A DNA stretch of 64,000 nucleotides from Elmis aenea (Eukaryota; Arthropoda; Insecta; Coleoptera; Elmidae), in the NCBI GenBank assembly GCA_947652605.1, contig OX393576.1, forward strand, positions 48,894,966-48,958,965. The letters run 5' to 3'. The position numbers were made by a program, and so were the translations under genes. The notes beneath the pieces were generated by a model. That model made no database searches and was not told the origin of the DNA. It was given only the letters and a program-made list of their open reading frames with translations. The first letter of the stretch is position 1. Every line of letters starts with the position of its first letter. Positions 47,050 to 59,219 of this stretch are shown in pieces.

Positions 47050-48355
47050 CATTAGTTCTCATATAGTAGCGCCATCTACAGTGTAGTATACTAATATTAT
47101 ACAGTTTCACGCGTAATATTTGAAAAATTGCGCCATCTATGTTGAACTACAGGAAATATACAATAAAAAAATGTTAATGTAGAGAATATTAAGAGCTTTT
47201 TAATAATATTAAATATTATTTAATTGAAGTATTGAATTTTAATACCAAATATCTCAAAACCTTTGTAAGTTTGGACATTACAATTAATAACCTATTAGAA
47301 TAGGATATCTAAGTATTTCTTTATCACTACCAACGCTCTATTTCCTAAAATTTAATAGTTACATGGGTGAATGTTCTAATATATATTTAAAAAATTTAAA
47401 TGTCTAAAACTGCTTCACCCTAAATTATAAACGTATATTTTAATTAGCATGAAATATTCCATGTTAGATTTCAAATTTTTCGGTGAATTATTTATTTGTT
47501 ATCCCTAAAATGAAAAACTTAAAGTAGTAATAACAAAAATATATTTTTCTACAACTTCTCTGATTAGAGTGGAAAATCATTAAAATACGTTCTCTTAAGC
47601 GATTGTTAAATATTGAGTAACTTGCGTTGTAAAAAGAACGGCAAAACCGTTGAAACTTTTTATTAGTGCATGAAATCGAAACAAATAATTGAAATTCAGT
47701 GTTATTTGATACCAAACAAAAAATATAAAACATCAAAAACTTTTAATGTATTTTCATACATCAGTTGGATAACACCAAAGGAAGCAAATGCATTGTAGTA
47801 CACTGGCGTTACACGTATCACGTTTGGAAAATAACTATTAGTATGAAAATTGCTTGAGCGCACGACAATTAAAGCTAAAAATTTGAGGTTATCACAATGT
47901 AATGCAAACAAATATCACAGTGTGATACGGCTATTCATGTATAAAGTGTGCGGCCATGCGGAACGCTATTCATTCTGTGCGGAAAATCATGCATTCGATT
48001 TTAACGCAAAGCTAAATTATTTTATTTGTTACTGTTATTTCACAACAATTAATTAAAGAGCAGAACAAGGCAATAATGTACAGAAACATAGTTGGTAGCT
48101 TCTTTGACGTTTGTTATCTTATATACGTGTAGTGCTAATGGTTCAACCGCAAAATGTCTTTGATGCGGTTATGAAAAAATAATTTGTACATCCTTTCAAG
48201 AATTTACTGTACTAGATAGATATTTGGTTTTGACGTTGACAAAAAATTTATTAAATTTTGGTTTATTTGTTATATAGTTGGTAGCGTTATTTTTTGTAAG
48301 CATTGGCGAAAACCGAAGTACGAGCATTGATAAAAGCTGGTTTCTACTTTCTACA
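47050..48355. other. No gene recognised
   Basis: GCGCCATCTA occurs twice (about 47069 and 47130), a word shared with mariner-like ends; otherwise AT-rich with chance frames. Confidence 0.45.
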
Positions 48356-48358
48356 TAA

Positions 48359-48798
48359 GTTCGCGTTCACAATGAACGCAATAGATAGTAGTTAGTATTT
48401 AGTAGCTAAAGTTGCAATGTATATAATTAAATGCAAGTGTTCACAATGAACGTAAGATTTATGTAGTAACTATTCAAATCCGATTTATTGCAAAAACAAA
48501 AACAAAGTGAAGTATCTATGTTTTTAATGTTTTTAATGTTTCAAATTAATTAAAATTACAATGTTAAACGATGTTTAATACTACTTATTACTGTTATAAT
48601 ACTCCACAAATCATCATGTAGAAATAAATACATAGAATACAAGATGTGTCAATTTGATAAACAACCATCGGCGTTTATGTGCTATGCTACAAACAAGTCG
48701 GTTGTTACCCGTATCCAAGTAAACATTTCATTACGTACGTTTTACGTATACGCACTAACTACTATCTACTATCTACTACGTTCATCGTAAACGCGGAC
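48359..48798. mobile_element. Harbinger-like MITE, 440 bp
   Basis: Termini GTTCGCGTTCACAATGAACG and inverse complement of GTCCGCGTTTACGATGAACG, followed by ATAGTAG repeats. TAA on both sides (48356-48358 and 48799-48801). Confidence 0.82.
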
Positions 48799-49220
48799 TA
48801 AGGTTAGTTTTTTTTATCGTTTTCCATACTTAAAAAATGGGTTGTGGACTTCAAACGTGGTTGTACTATAATTGAGGAGCAATAACGTTCAAGCAGCCCT
48901 AAAAACGGAAACAGTTTAAAAAGTACATACAGTTGTATTGAACTACAGTCCGTTGACGTTGGTCGAGGTGGCTGGCTGTAGGCTAATCGAAAAAGTGTTT
49001 ACATAACATATACGTGGTGCTACCCAAAAGTTCTCGGAACTGAAAAGTCAACCTTACAGACGTGTGCAGTTAGGTCCAACCTCTAGTTTCACTAGGGTTG
49101 CCAACTGTCCCTTTTTGAATAGGACAGTCCTTTTTTAGGCACCTTTTGTCCTTGTCCTTTTTAAAATATGAAAAGGACGCCTTTTGTCCTTTTTTCAATA
49201 AAATGTTTTTTAAATGTTAC

Positions 49221-49850
49221 CTAGATTCAAAATCGAGTTTTATAGACCAGTGGTTCTTAACCTTTTAGTAGTCGCGGACCCCTAAATATCCTCAATATTT
49301 TCGCGGCCCCCTAGTTTGTAGTAACAAAAATATTACGATTTATTTAAGAAGATATCTTTCCGATGGTTCGAGTAAAATAAGGAGAAAAACATATTTTTTT
49401 AAAGATTTCAATACTTTAAAAAGTAAAAACGTTTTATACATTTTTCGTAGCCCCCCTTAAAACCTTTCACGCCCCCCAGGGGGCCACGGCTTCTCTGTAA
49501 AGAATCGCTGTTATAGACGATATTGATTGTGCAGATTTATTAAGTGAAATCATCGGTTTTTGTCACCTGGGATTACAATGTTGAAAATTTTGCAAAATTT
49601 TTACAAAAATAGTTTATTTGAATTGTAGGTACCCTACTTTTGTTACTGTTTTAAAAGTTATATTAACAATGCCAGCAAGAGCTGCATCCACGGAAAGGTG
49701 ATTTTCTAGATTAAAAATAATAAAAAATTATTTTAGATCTAACATAAAGTCAAGATCGATTGTCTTCGTTGCCAAATTTATCAATTAATTCTAAATTAGC
49801 AACAACAAAAAATGGCGATATTATAAACGACTTCGAAATAAAACATACCA
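49221..49850 (+). pseudogene. hAT transposase C-terminus, interrupted by a MITE
   Basis: Reading across the MITE with one target copy removed, the frame runs LDSKSSFIDDIDCADLLSE and later YPTFVTVLKVILTMPARAAS then TER, a TGA stop, and FSRLKIIKNYFRS. This is the hATC dimerisation region, with the ERxFS motif broken by the stop at its third position. A second stop lies near 49592, and a shift follows after about 49745 where QDRLSSLPNLSIN and GDIINDFEIKH continue. The wording is close to ZMYM-type hAT proteins. Only the last ~130 residues are present. Confidence 0.78.
49248..49510. mobile_element. hAT MITE, 263 bp
   Basis: Ends CAGTGGTTCTTAACC and inverse complement of CAGCGATTCTTTACAG; perfect target duplication TTATAGAC (49240-49247 and 49511-49518), nTnnnnAn. 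GC-rich ends with GCGGACCCC-type blocks. A truncated relative in inverted orientation is at 61006-61319. Confidence 0.92.
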
Positions 49851-50169
49851 CAAAATAAAATTATTTAAATTATTCTTTTTCATTGAATTAAAATTAAACA
49901 TCTTATGTTAAAATTATTTTAGATAGATATGCAATATGTAACCAATAGTTTAAAAATTGTTTTGTTATACACAATTTGTAACTACACAATATAGTTTTGC
50001 GTATTAGTTTCTTGTTTAATTAAAAAACTTTAATTAATGTTTTAGGTAACCATTTTTTCGATTGGTTTTTTGATAAATCCCCTTCTCCCCCCGGTGAGCC
50101 CTGCACGGCTTTTTTGCACCAGACCCCGCTTATTATTGGGCCAGCCCTGGCAATAACGTTTTATTAAAT

Positions 50170-50770
50170 TTTGTTTTAAACTTGGAAAGACAGAGGCGGA
50201 AACACATGTTAGAGCAAGCTTTTGGTGATAAAGCTATGATCAGAATAAATCCTACGAGTGGTTAAGCGTTTTCAAAAGGGCAGAATATCCCCTGAAGATG
50301 ACGAGCGCTCTGGGCGCCTTTCGACTGGTATCACAAACGCAAACAGCCAAAGTTTATAAAACATTTGTGAAAATCGTCAGTAAATAATTCACGCTGTTTA
50401 TAAAACTTTAGGTTCGTCACACCGGACTTGTCAGCAAAATTCGTCAAACAAACTTGGTATTTGGTATTTGGGGCAACTTCGACAACAATGCGTCGGCACA
50501 TTCGTTTCTCACTGTGCAAGAATTTTTGACTTCTAAAAACACGACATTTCTCCAACCTCCTTAATGTCTCGATCTAGCTCCAAGAGACTTTTATTACCCC
50601 TCAAAATTAAATCGAAATTCAAGGGCAAGCGGTTTGACACGGTAAATGAGATTTAAGAGGTATCGCAGATTTTAATGAAGAGACTGACATGATTGAATAT
50701 CCAGCCGTGTTTCCGAAAGTAAAATCCCGCCGAAGCCGATACATCAAGGCAGCAGGTGAGTTCTTTAAAA
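50170..50770 (+). pseudogene. Mariner transposase relic
   Basis: FKLGKTEAETH and MLEQAFGDKAM (N-terminal helix-turn-helix), then SPEDDERSGRLST (the DDxRSGRP linker), later SFLTVQEFLTSKNTT and LDLAPRDFY (the SPDLAPxD motif, here a mutated PxSPDL) and SRYIKAAGEFF near the C-terminus. The pieces lie in several frames with stops. The stretch with the first two catalytic aspartates is deleted between about 50345 and 50460. The wording is of the mariner, not Tc1, branch. Confidence 0.82.
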
Positions 50771-50889
50771 TGAAGGTGAGGTTTTTTTTGTGTATATTTT
50801 TTAACAACTAAATTCCTTTGGGTAGCGCCATCTAAAATGCGAATTTTGGGGCATGAGAAAGCTATACCCTTGATAGGTGCAGCGATTGC

Positions 50890-51265
50890 TCACACCAGCC
50901 CAAAAACTCAATCGTTTGACCAATTCCGACCATTATTTAGTGTCGATTCGTAACCATGGGCGATGGATTTATCTTTACACACCGGAGATCAAGCAACAGT
51001 CATAATAATGGACTGCGAGAGACCAACTAGTTCTGAAGAAGACGAAAGCAGTTAGCTGATTGTAGGTACAAGAAAATTCGCAAAAAAACTGCTCGCTTCA
51101 GCAAAGAAAAAGGTTCTGTTTCATCAGGATTATGTACAAAGTCACAAGATTATTATTTTGATGGCTTAAATGCATCAATGGGTTTCGAACTGCTGCCTCA
51201 TGCACTCTGGCTTTGTCAGACTTTAGTTTGCTTCTAAATATAAAAACTGTTTACTCTGGTAAGCA
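50890..51265 (+). pseudogene. Second mariner transposase relic
   Basis: GRWIYLYTPEIKQQS, two stops and WTARDQ correspond to the segment after the first catalytic aspartate. ASAKKKVLFHQDYVQSHK corresponds to the second (family wording FHQDNAxxH), followed by FELLPH-like decay. It sits directly behind the first mariner but differs from it, so this is a separate insertion. Terminal repeats were not found. Confidence 0.75.
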
Positions 51266-51303
51266 GTACGCGTTGGATTTTAAAGGGATTGCTGTCAAAA
51301 AGG

Positions 51304-51460
51304 TCCATTTTGTAAGCTTGCACGAATTGACCCATTAGAATGGCGCGATGCTCCTGGATAAGTGAAGTCAGCTATAAGGTGAAAATAAACATTTTTCAAC
51401 AAAAGTATTTTTTTCTAGGCTAATCCTAATGGGTCAATTTGCACAAGTCCTCAAAATAGA
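51304..51460. mobile_element. Small MITE with ~38-bp inverted ends
   Basis: TCCATTTTGTAAGCTTGCAC...AATTGACCCATTAG at the left pairs with an inverse copy at 51423-51460 at about 80 per cent. Non-coding. Confidence 0.7.
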
Positions 51461-52071
51461 TGAATAGTCAGTCCATCCTCGTTTGTTGATAATTTTAAAC
51501 CAAATCTAATTAGACGCCTTGATAGCGACGCACCAATAACTTCATTATAATTTATTAAAAATTAACAACCGCTTTAGCACGAACGAGCAAAAACTGTTAT
51601 GTGCAAATAAAATCGGATATAAGCGTGACAGATCTAGTACCTAATATATATCACACATTTTGACAAAGTACATCCTTGTGTCGGCGATAGTATTGCAAAC
51701 ATTGGATTACTGTGGAAAATGTAAATCATTCTGCATGAAACGTTATTTATATTGATCATATCTCTTTAAAAAATATTTTTGTAAAATAAATTGGTTTGTC
51801 GGCACCACTAAGGGGCTTTGCTGTATTTACAGTTACATGTGATTAAAATCGATATATTTTACTGCAAATTAAAATAAAAATGCTTTGATGATCGTTACTT
51901 ATTTGTATATAAAATTGTGGTTTAATATACTCCACTTCTGACGTTTTTAATATTTGCGAAATTAATTTTTTTTTTATAAATCACGTAAAGAATAAATTGT
52001 TTAATATCTGTTTTAATTTTAAAACATGTAAAATTTAATTGTTATAAGATGTTTCTTGATATTAGGGTTTA
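51461..52071. other. No gene recognised
   Basis: AT-rich sequence without a supported feature. Confidence 0.5.
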
Positions 52072-52079
52072 TTATAAAG

Positions 52080-53168
52080 CAGGAGCTAAAAACGAAAAAA
52101 AAAACGTTCGTTTCTGTTGGGAACAAAAACGAAATATATCGTTTTCGTTGTTTTCGTTCCCACCCAAAAAATTCCTTTTTTGTTTTCGTGAACCGAAATA
52201 AATGGTTAAAAACGGTTTTACTTTTTTTTGTCCTCAAAAAATCGAGAACTTACATAATTTGTTTTTTAAGTCACTACAACCATCTATTAATACGAAATCA
52301 ATATTTGCGTCTCGACTAAATTATAAACGATAAATTGTACACGCGATGTTAATAAACAAAATATAAAAATATAGCAAGTGCTGTTTTAAGTTTGTTTTAG
52401 TACTAAAAATCTATCTATTTGAACTAAATTAGATCCTGCCGTTATTATTTAAAAAGACAAACGAATTAATTCAAGTGGATAATTCACTAAATGTTTCCAT
52501 CTTTTCATGAATGTTATAAAAAAAGATATTAGAAAAAAACTTATATTGACTCTAAACGCAAATAAAACATACACATTAATAATATATAAAAAATTTACTT
52601 GAAATATACTTTAACTTAAAAGTTTGTACATAGCATACAATATACCAACATTTTCACATTCCATTCAATCTTACTAGCAACACATGTTTATAATAAATCT
52701 TCTTTTACATTAGTTCTTTTCGAAGTAAAAATAAATTTTACTTTTATTAACTCTAAACGCAACTTAAACATACACAAATAATATATATCCAATCAGGTGT
52801 ATATTCTATATTGATTATCTAATCAATAAATTAGAAATAGAGAATATCTGTACCGTTATTTGTGTTACAAAAAATTGCAGTATAAACAATAAAGCTGTTA
52901 ATGCATAATGTATTTCATGGAGAAAAGTGAAGTTCACTTATTTCAAAAGAGATTTTTTACTGCCACTAGGAATCTCCCCAGCATAGAAGGTAAATTCGCG
53001 TTTGTGTTTAACAAATAAAATTTAAATAGTGATAAAACCGGTTAAAACCGGTGCTGGAAAATATTTATTTCGTTTTCGTTCTTAAACGAAAAATAATAAT
53101 TTCGTTTTCATTCTTAAAAAAATTTCGGTTAATTTCGTTTAACATTTTCGTTCCGTTCTTAGTCCCTG
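52080..53168. mobile_element. Non-coding hAT element, 1089 bp
   Basis: Ends CAGGAGCTAAAAACGAAAA and inverse complement of CAGGGACTAAGAACGGAACG; perfect target duplication TTATAAAG (52072-52079 and 53169-53176), nTnnnnAn. The subterminal regions repeat CGTTTTCGTT and ACCGAAAT words; the middle is AT-rich without a transposase frame. Confidence 0.9.
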
Positions 53169-53176
53169 TTATAAAG

Positions 53177-53724
53177 TGTACTCTTGCGCTCTTGCCCTGT
53201 TAATGTATAATTTTTTATTTATTTTAGAAATTGGTAGGTACCTATATTTGTCGTTTATTAATAAATCAGTAAATATGTCTCTAAGACCTAAGAATGTTAT
53301 GCTCAGATCAATACCCCCTTAAATAGCTCGTTCTAATATAAATAATTCCAACAAACTCGATTTACTACATTAAATACCATTGAATGACACAAAATATATT
53401 TAAATTTTTTATGTACATACACATTAAAAAAACATTAAAGTTATTAACGCAGGTTGTCTATTGAAACTCGAGATCTAATAATAAATATTTTTATCTGTGC
53501 GGCCATGTATACAATTCAAACGTGGTTTAAAAAGAAATTGTATTGACAAAAAGTGTGACATTGATTTTTTTTAAATTTGAAATTGGTTCAAAGACTATCT
53601 CATTTGGCTTAAAATTCCACAAATTATTATTTGGCCATATAAAATATGTTTTAATTACGCACTAAAAGTTAAGAGTTCATAATTGTTTTAGAAAAATTAT
53701 TATCAAAAACATGCATGTTTTACA
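53177..53724. other. No gene recognised
   Basis: AT-rich sequence without a supported feature. Confidence 0.5.
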
Positions 53725-53820
53725 CGGGGGTTTATTTGTCCGGGTGTTATTTTTCTGGGGTTATTGTCTAGGGGGTTATTGTCCAGGAGTCCAGGGGGTT
53801 ATTGTCCAGGGGATAATTGT
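53725..53820. repeat. Degenerate G-rich tandem repeat
   Basis: Variants of GGGGTTATTGTCCAGG occur five or so times with spacing of about 14-22 bases. The hydrophobic frame across it is an artefact. Confidence 0.75.
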
Positions 53821-55373
53821 TCTGTCACCATTAGCCGACACAGTCCTTATTTTAAAGATTCGTTCAGTGTTTTTTTGGCGTACTAACTTGAAAATACTTA
53901 ATTAATTTTACATTTTATGATTTAATAGCTTTGCTGAAAAATAACAAGAATTTTAATGAAAGAAAAATAATTATTGTAAACAAAAAAATTCGTTTTAAAA
54001 AAGAGCAAAGTAGGTAGGTATAAGTAGAACAACAACATCACCTTTTTTATCGTTGCATTAATACTTTTCAATCAACCTCTCTACCTTAATTACTACCTAC
54101 CCTGGTTGTTTTTAATAAAACGGTATTATTTTACACATATTTTTATCGTACAACACATTTATTGTACATAGCATAACAAATATTATTTATTAGATATATG
54201 CATTATTATAAAATTCATAACTTGTTCTATTACACTATAATTAGCCATTGACCTTCCCCGCAAGAAATCAGGTGGCAAGATATTTAGTGCTGCGAAATTA
54301 AATTATATTAATTTAACACTAGGTATAACAAATCAAAACAAAACTACCACCGACAACAAATGAGATTTCGCATAAATGGCGATATGTCGGCAACACATAT
54401 ACCTTGCATACGTATTTTAAGTTTACCGCAATTACCTGTTCGGATCATATGCAAACAAGGCTCTGTCATGAAGATAATCCTTTATTTAAACAATAAATGT
54501 TTATTAATATGGTTTTAATATTTTTGTAAATATCGATTAGGTAATTTAAATTTCGCTCAACAAGCTATAAATATAAAAAAGTTCAAGGGAACGAATGATG
54601 AACTATAGAAATTAAGTATTTCTCGAGTTACCAAATTCATTCGCTCCAAAAAACTAAATCCGATTAAGGATAAACACCAAGGGTTAGAATTAATGAATAT
54701 ACATACCTACATGCATACACGGTGGCCATTATTTAACGCTTCACATGGATTATTTGGTATAATAAGAATTAGAGAATCGGTTGAACTAGCAGAGTTAGGC
54801 AGAATCACAAAAAAAATATTAAATGACGTTTACGAAATTAACCACAGCCAAATCGTTGAGAAAATTACAAAACTCAAAATTTTGGAATTTTAACAAGGTC
54901 TAACAGAATAAAGTTGTAAATGGGCAGCATTTAGGTATAGCATAATTTAAATAATATGATTAAGAAACAAATGATTATCAGTTTACGGTTTTCCGGGAAA
55001 TATTTCTATGCCATTCTTTATGGCATTCGGAGTTAGCTGTAACTTTACAATTCTTTTTCAATTTCAATAAAATAGACTGTTTATTATAAAAGTGGTGTCA
55101 GTCCATTTTTAGAAAAAGTTGAAAAGACAAATAATTGACATAGAATTTAATGAGAACTTTGTAATTTGTAGACAATTTACAGCTTAAATTTTACAACATC
55201 AACATGCCTTGATCAATTAAAAATTCGTTAATAGAAAAAATGCTAAATCAATAAAAATGGTTTAAGTTTATTTTCCGTAGTCTATTTTAACACTGGGTAA
55301 GCTAAGAAGTAAATCCTTACCGTTTTATTTATAAAATCGCCATGTAACGAATATCTACGAGTTTACACAAAAA
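53821..55373. other. No gene recognised
   Basis: A 66-codon frame at 54693-54893 has a helical, charged end (IRESVELAELGRITKKILND) but no known motif; it could be chance or an unrecognised exon. Confidence 0.35.
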
Positions 55374-55381
55374 CTTATCAG

Positions 55382-55554
55382 CAAGGGCGATGAGAGACAT
55401 CGTCGGCCCTTGGAATTTTTTTTACATACGCCCCAAGTAAATAAAATATTTAAAAATTCTTTTACTAAAAAACAAATTGTGGATTGATCTCTGGGCCTTT
55501 GTAAATCCAGGGCCAGAGAATTTTACCCTATCGCACCCCTTCTCGATGGCCCTG
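55382..55554. mobile_element. hAT-like MITE, 173 bp
   Basis: Ends CAAGGGCGATGAGAG and inverse complement of CAGGGCCATCGAGAAG; flanking 8-mers CTTATCAG (55374-55381) and CTTACCAG (55555-55562) match at 7 of 8. Confidence 0.72.
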
Positions 55555-55562
55555 CTTACCAG

Positions 55563-56914
55563 CACTGTGGTGTGGTGCGAAAAGTAAATATTATATATTT
55601 TATTGCTAAGTAAAATTAAAAGTAGAACTATATTACAAAAAAAAGTGTAACAGATTTACAACTATCCATATTTAAAGAAAGAAAGGGATAAAGCTTCATA
55701 TGGATTCCCATAAAAAAACATAGCATCGTAGAAGCACCTAAAGTTTTATTAACCAAGTTATTTTAAGTATTTTTTATATATAATTCTTCAGATCACTTAA
55801 CTAAGTTTAAAATGTAAATAAATCTAAACATAACAGTTTTACGAATACCTTAGTTTTTCTTGAACATTTACCAATTACCTATATTTATTACAAGCACTTT
55901 TAATCTATTTGTTTTTTTGCAGTTTTCCCAAGTTTATTACATTTACTAATTTTTTTAATAGCAACTATAATTTACGCAATTCTGTCCAATTTAGTTAAGC
56001 AAAACGACTCTGAGTTTTATAACAACAAAGTTATTCATGTAACGCGGCAGATAATTGTCAACCTATACTGTACAATGCCCCAATACTGGTTGCATTTGGA
56101 GTTTAGGACGACCTTAAATCTACATTTGATTATACTGTGATAAACAACCTTACTATTAAATAAATCGATAGCTAAAAAAAAACTTTGTGTTGAAAAATTA
56201 CCGAAAAAAGTCCTTTAACGTTAATCAGGAAATTAAAATCAAGCAGTCGCAAGAAAACTACATACAGTACAATATATTGCAAGTGGTTTTTAATAAAAGC
56301 TTTTAAATATTATTGACAGGCCACATATTTTTCCGGTTGTCCCTCCAAAAACCTTATATTATTATCTGAATAATAATATTTGTCAAGAACATTACTTATA
56401 GTATTGCTAATAAAATTTTTAAATACTCAGATACAATTTACCAGTTAATTTATATTCTTAACAACAATAAACTTGGTTAATGCTAGAAAAACGGAAACAA
56501 TCGAAGTTGAATTATAACAAAATTGGCTGAGACAAGTCATTTTAATTATTTAACATTAAAGTACATCATGTCTAAGGCCATAAAATTAAAAGACAAATGA
56601 AAATGTAGCAGGAAAAAAATTAGTGTGCCTCTAAAATGATGCCCACGTTAATTAAAAAAAATTAATTAAAATCCTTTCATACGCAAAAAACGTTCAAGCA
56701 CCGCTGCGTAATTTATTGAAAAAATTCAGCAATAAGCCGAATATACGCTGCGACTGCCTTCCACGTGATGCGCAAATTTATACTTTTCAAACAGTGAAAC
56801 CTCATTATTAATTGAACTTTAAATTCAACTCGAAGTAATCACACTAATTCGTGCATTAAATGAAGATTTTATTTTTTGTGACTGAAAGAGTTTAGAAAAT
56901 CTAATATGGTAATT
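55563..56914. other. No gene recognised; probably intron of the minus-strand gene
   Basis: It lies directly downstream of the splice donor at 56915-56920. No second exon could be identified. Confidence 0.35.
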
Positions 56915-56920
56915 ACTCAC
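56915..56920 (-). other. Splice donor GTGAGT
   Basis: The inverse complement reads G|GTGAGTAATT. Without splicing the frame would meet a stop two codons later. Confidence 0.6.
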
Positions 56921-57005
56921 CACCACTTAGGTCCATTGCAGCCTTCGCGAACGTCAAGAAAGCGGCGAAAAGCACGAACATCAGACGCGCGTGTCTATGG
57001 GCCAT
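56921..57005 (-). CDS. First coding exon of a host gene: signal peptide
   Basis: The minus strand encodes 28 residues beginning MAHRHAR, then LMFVLFAAFLTF and AKAAMDLSG, ending in phase 1 at a GTGAGT donor. This is a textbook secretion signal: basic n-region, 12-residue hydrophobic core, and AKA|A as a likely cleavage site. The exon is markedly GC- and CpG-rich in an AT-rich window and is not part of any repeat seen here. The product should enter the secretory pathway, as a secreted or membrane protein; family cannot be told from a signal peptide. Met9 is an alternative start that would keep the core. A short out-of-frame upstream ATG frame (57033 down to about 56995) overlaps the start. Further exons must lie to the left, perhaps outside the window. 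Confidence 0.6.
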
Positions 57006-57036
57006 GGGACTCAGCGCTAGCCGCGTGCAGCATGCC

Positions 57037-57042
57037 GACTGA
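57037..57042 (-). promoter_or_regulatory. Possible initiator (TCAGTC) upstream of the signal-peptide exon
   Basis: TCAGT is the arthropod initiator consensus and would give a 5' leader of about 35 nt. No TATA box or strict downstream element was found, so this is weak. Confidence 0.25.
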
Positions 57043-57861
57043 CGTTAGCGTCGGGACGCTTTACACAATTCAAAACAGACAATGCGCTTGCGTACGTGTT
57101 TAACTTGACCTGCACAACAAAACAATGTCGCATAGAATTTGCCTTTTGTTTTAATGCTAGAAAATATGTAGCTTTAAACATAGCCAACTGGATAAGATAA
57201 TTAAACTACAAACGGAAAATTTGTCTTTCAATAAAATAAATGTGTCCGTTATCAGACATTATTTACGGGCAATACTAAGTGGTAAAAATATTTTAGAAAG
57301 TGATTGTTGTTTCCATGGAAACTTTCAACAATTCACCAACAAAACAACATCTGTAAATTTCAGGAGTCGTTTTGTGGAGTGAACTTTGCCAAAATTTGCA
57401 TTAAAAAGACAAGCAATTGTTGAAACAATTACATTTTAGGTATTATTTAACCCTCTATGGACCACTGTAACTTTAGGATAACAAACCATTATTTCATTTA
57501 GCTTTACCTGAGTTTATCTTATATTCCTTCATGGACCACTGTTACTTCAAGGAAGGTAAGAGTATGGCAGGCAGCCCAGCCAGTTTTATTTTATTCGACT
57601 TTAGTTTATTTTACGCCACGCGATAGTATTAAGGTGAAGCTTATTAGCACATGTGTGTACCTGCTATGGTATTGCGGGTAACATTTATAAAGCATATAAT
57701 ATCTCTTGCTTGTTATCTAAGACAGTGGATAATATTTATTTGCAGTAATAATTATTAAAGTCACAATGTGGTATAAAGACTTAAATATTTTTCTTATCTT
57801 TTGTTTAAGCAAACGAGTAAAAGAGTCTTCTGGATTTCAAAATTTATATTGCAGCATATAT
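57043..57861. other. Upstream side of the exon; one direct repeat
   Basis: ATGGACCACTGT(A/T)ACTT occurs twice (about 57456 and 57530). Otherwise no feature. Confidence 0.4.
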
Positions 57862-58132
57862 GAGTCGCCTAGATGCAAAACTGACTATCTCCACTTTTAT
57901 TGGAAATGAGATAATTGAGAAAAACTATAACGACTTGCACAGTTTAGTTAAAATTATTGTTTTTGTTGACAGAACTAAGGATAAATATTAAGAATAATCT
58001 ACCGGAACCTCAAAAAACAAACTTAAATCGTTTAAGAGAAAAATGAAAATTAAGCACGCATTTAGCCACTTTTGCAGCTAATTCAGGATTTGCCCGGATT
58101 TGAATTAAAAACTTAGCATTCATTTAATAATA

Positions 58133-59170
58133 TCATAAACCGTTTACTTCATCTGTACCATTGTTATCGGTAACAGAATTTATAATGTCTTTATGAAAAT
58201 TTGATTTATATTCTTCTGACTTTGAGAGCCAATCTTTTCTAAAATGTTTGATTGGTAACTCATTTACATTGTCTTTTTTTTGTTGCTTGATGGGCCGATT
58301 GCCTACTAGTAAAAACTTTGGAGCGATCATCTAAAGGGTTTTTCCCCTTTTACAAATTGATTGAGCCACTGCAGTCATTTTTATAATTCATTTTACCTTT
58401 CACAAAAATTTTTCCTTTTTGCTTCTGCTTAGAACAAATCTTTTACAAGAGGATAGCTTAAAAGGCAAACAGCTTGTTGGTTTCATCACATTTTTTATAG
58501 CGTTCCTCCAGTCAAATACCGTCCAATCTTCTGCGAGTCTCTTCACAGTACCATGAACTTTGAAAATGTTGATATAGTCTTCTGGATCTATTATGGTATG
58601 TTTCTCTATCTGAGCAAATACGCGATCTGATGGTAGACATGAGTGCCAAGTGACAGGAAAAATTAGCTGTATTGTATTAATTTGTTTTGGCGCTTACAAA
58701 AACCATTTACAAGCCATTGCAATCATACATTTGTTCTTATTTTGTCCAGTACACCCGTCGGCCATTAAACGAATCTCCCTCGTATCATCATCAATTTCAA
58801 TTTTAATAATGCAGTCATACACTGCTGATACAATTTCATTAGAAGATTTTGAACTTTCGTGTTCAAACCAAGTGTAGATGAAAACATTTTGGGGAGACAA
58901 TTTGCTTTTTGACGATCCCACAACAACCGTAAAAATTGTAAATATAAAATTGACACTTATAATATGTAATTTGGTCAGGTATTTTTTGGAGCACTAAATT
59001 TTTCTGACGAAATGGTGAGTAAATCTTTCCTCTCTTCCTTTAGAAGCCCAAAGAATGCTTTAGCACGGGCTTTTCTTTGGGAACTTTAAACTTACAAATC
59101 GCTCTGGATCCATCTTCTTTCAAACACGTGCTTGTACACAACAACTCGAACTTGTTTTAAGCTTAAAATA
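58133..59170 (-). pseudogene. Decayed transposase-like gene with DGCTGQNKN motif (DUF7869-like)
   Basis: Reading down the minus strand: KARAKAFFGLLKEERKDLL, QKIPDQITYYKCQFYIYNF, TVVVGSSKSKL, NVFIYTWFEHESSKSSNEI, RLMADGCTGQNKNKCM, a stop after ACKWFL, IFPVTWHSCLPSDRVFAQIE, DYINIFKVHGTVKRLAEDW, and finally GNRPIKQQKKDNVNELPIKH and DEVNGL. At least three frameshifts (near 59085, 58980 and 58430) and two stops interrupt it. Order and wording match an uncharacterised family abundant in insects and often labelled DUF7869. The Asp in MADGC and acidic residues in the later blocks could be part of a DDE-type active site; that is inference. Confidence 0.78.
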
Positions 59171-59219
59171 ATTCGTAAAACCTATGAAAATGGATTTAAC
59201 CGTATTTGTAGCTAAAGAT

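Larger units (their letters stand above)
49092..50152 (+). mobile_element. hAT relic inserted in the mariner
   Basis: Left edge TAGGGTTGCCAACTGTCC; right edge, read inversely, CAGGGCTGGCCCAATAATAA. The flanking 8-mers do not match, so the target duplication has decayed or an edge is deleted. It codes for the tail of a transposase and itself carries the MITE 49248-49510. The family is also present as a fragment at 10401-10600. Confidence 0.7.
49011..50833 (+). mobile_element. Decayed mariner element containing a nested hAT relic
   Basis: The left end TACGTGGTGCTACCCAAAAG and the right end (inverse complement GATGGCGCTACCCAAAGG) are mariner-type terminal repeats. The internal mariner sequence resumes after a ~1.06-kb hAT insertion. 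Total without it is about 760 bp, short of the usual 1.3 kb, so the transposase also lost a middle part. Confidence 0.75.

Noticed and set aside
46880..47110. Frame with repeated NFLY
   Set aside because: Produced by the 12-bp tandem unit in a MITE.
48880..49010. Possible mariner helix-turn-helix relic (KVHTVVLNYSPLTLVEVA)
   Set aside because: Only a loose resemblance, with two stops; it abuts the 49011 mariner end but is too short to call.
53711..53905. Hydrophobic plus-strand frame
   Set aside because: Comes from the G-rich tandem repeat at 53725-53820.
54693..54893. 66-codon frame with a helical charged end
   Set aside because: No known motif and no splice sites that would make it an exon of the minus-strand gene; kept only as a note.
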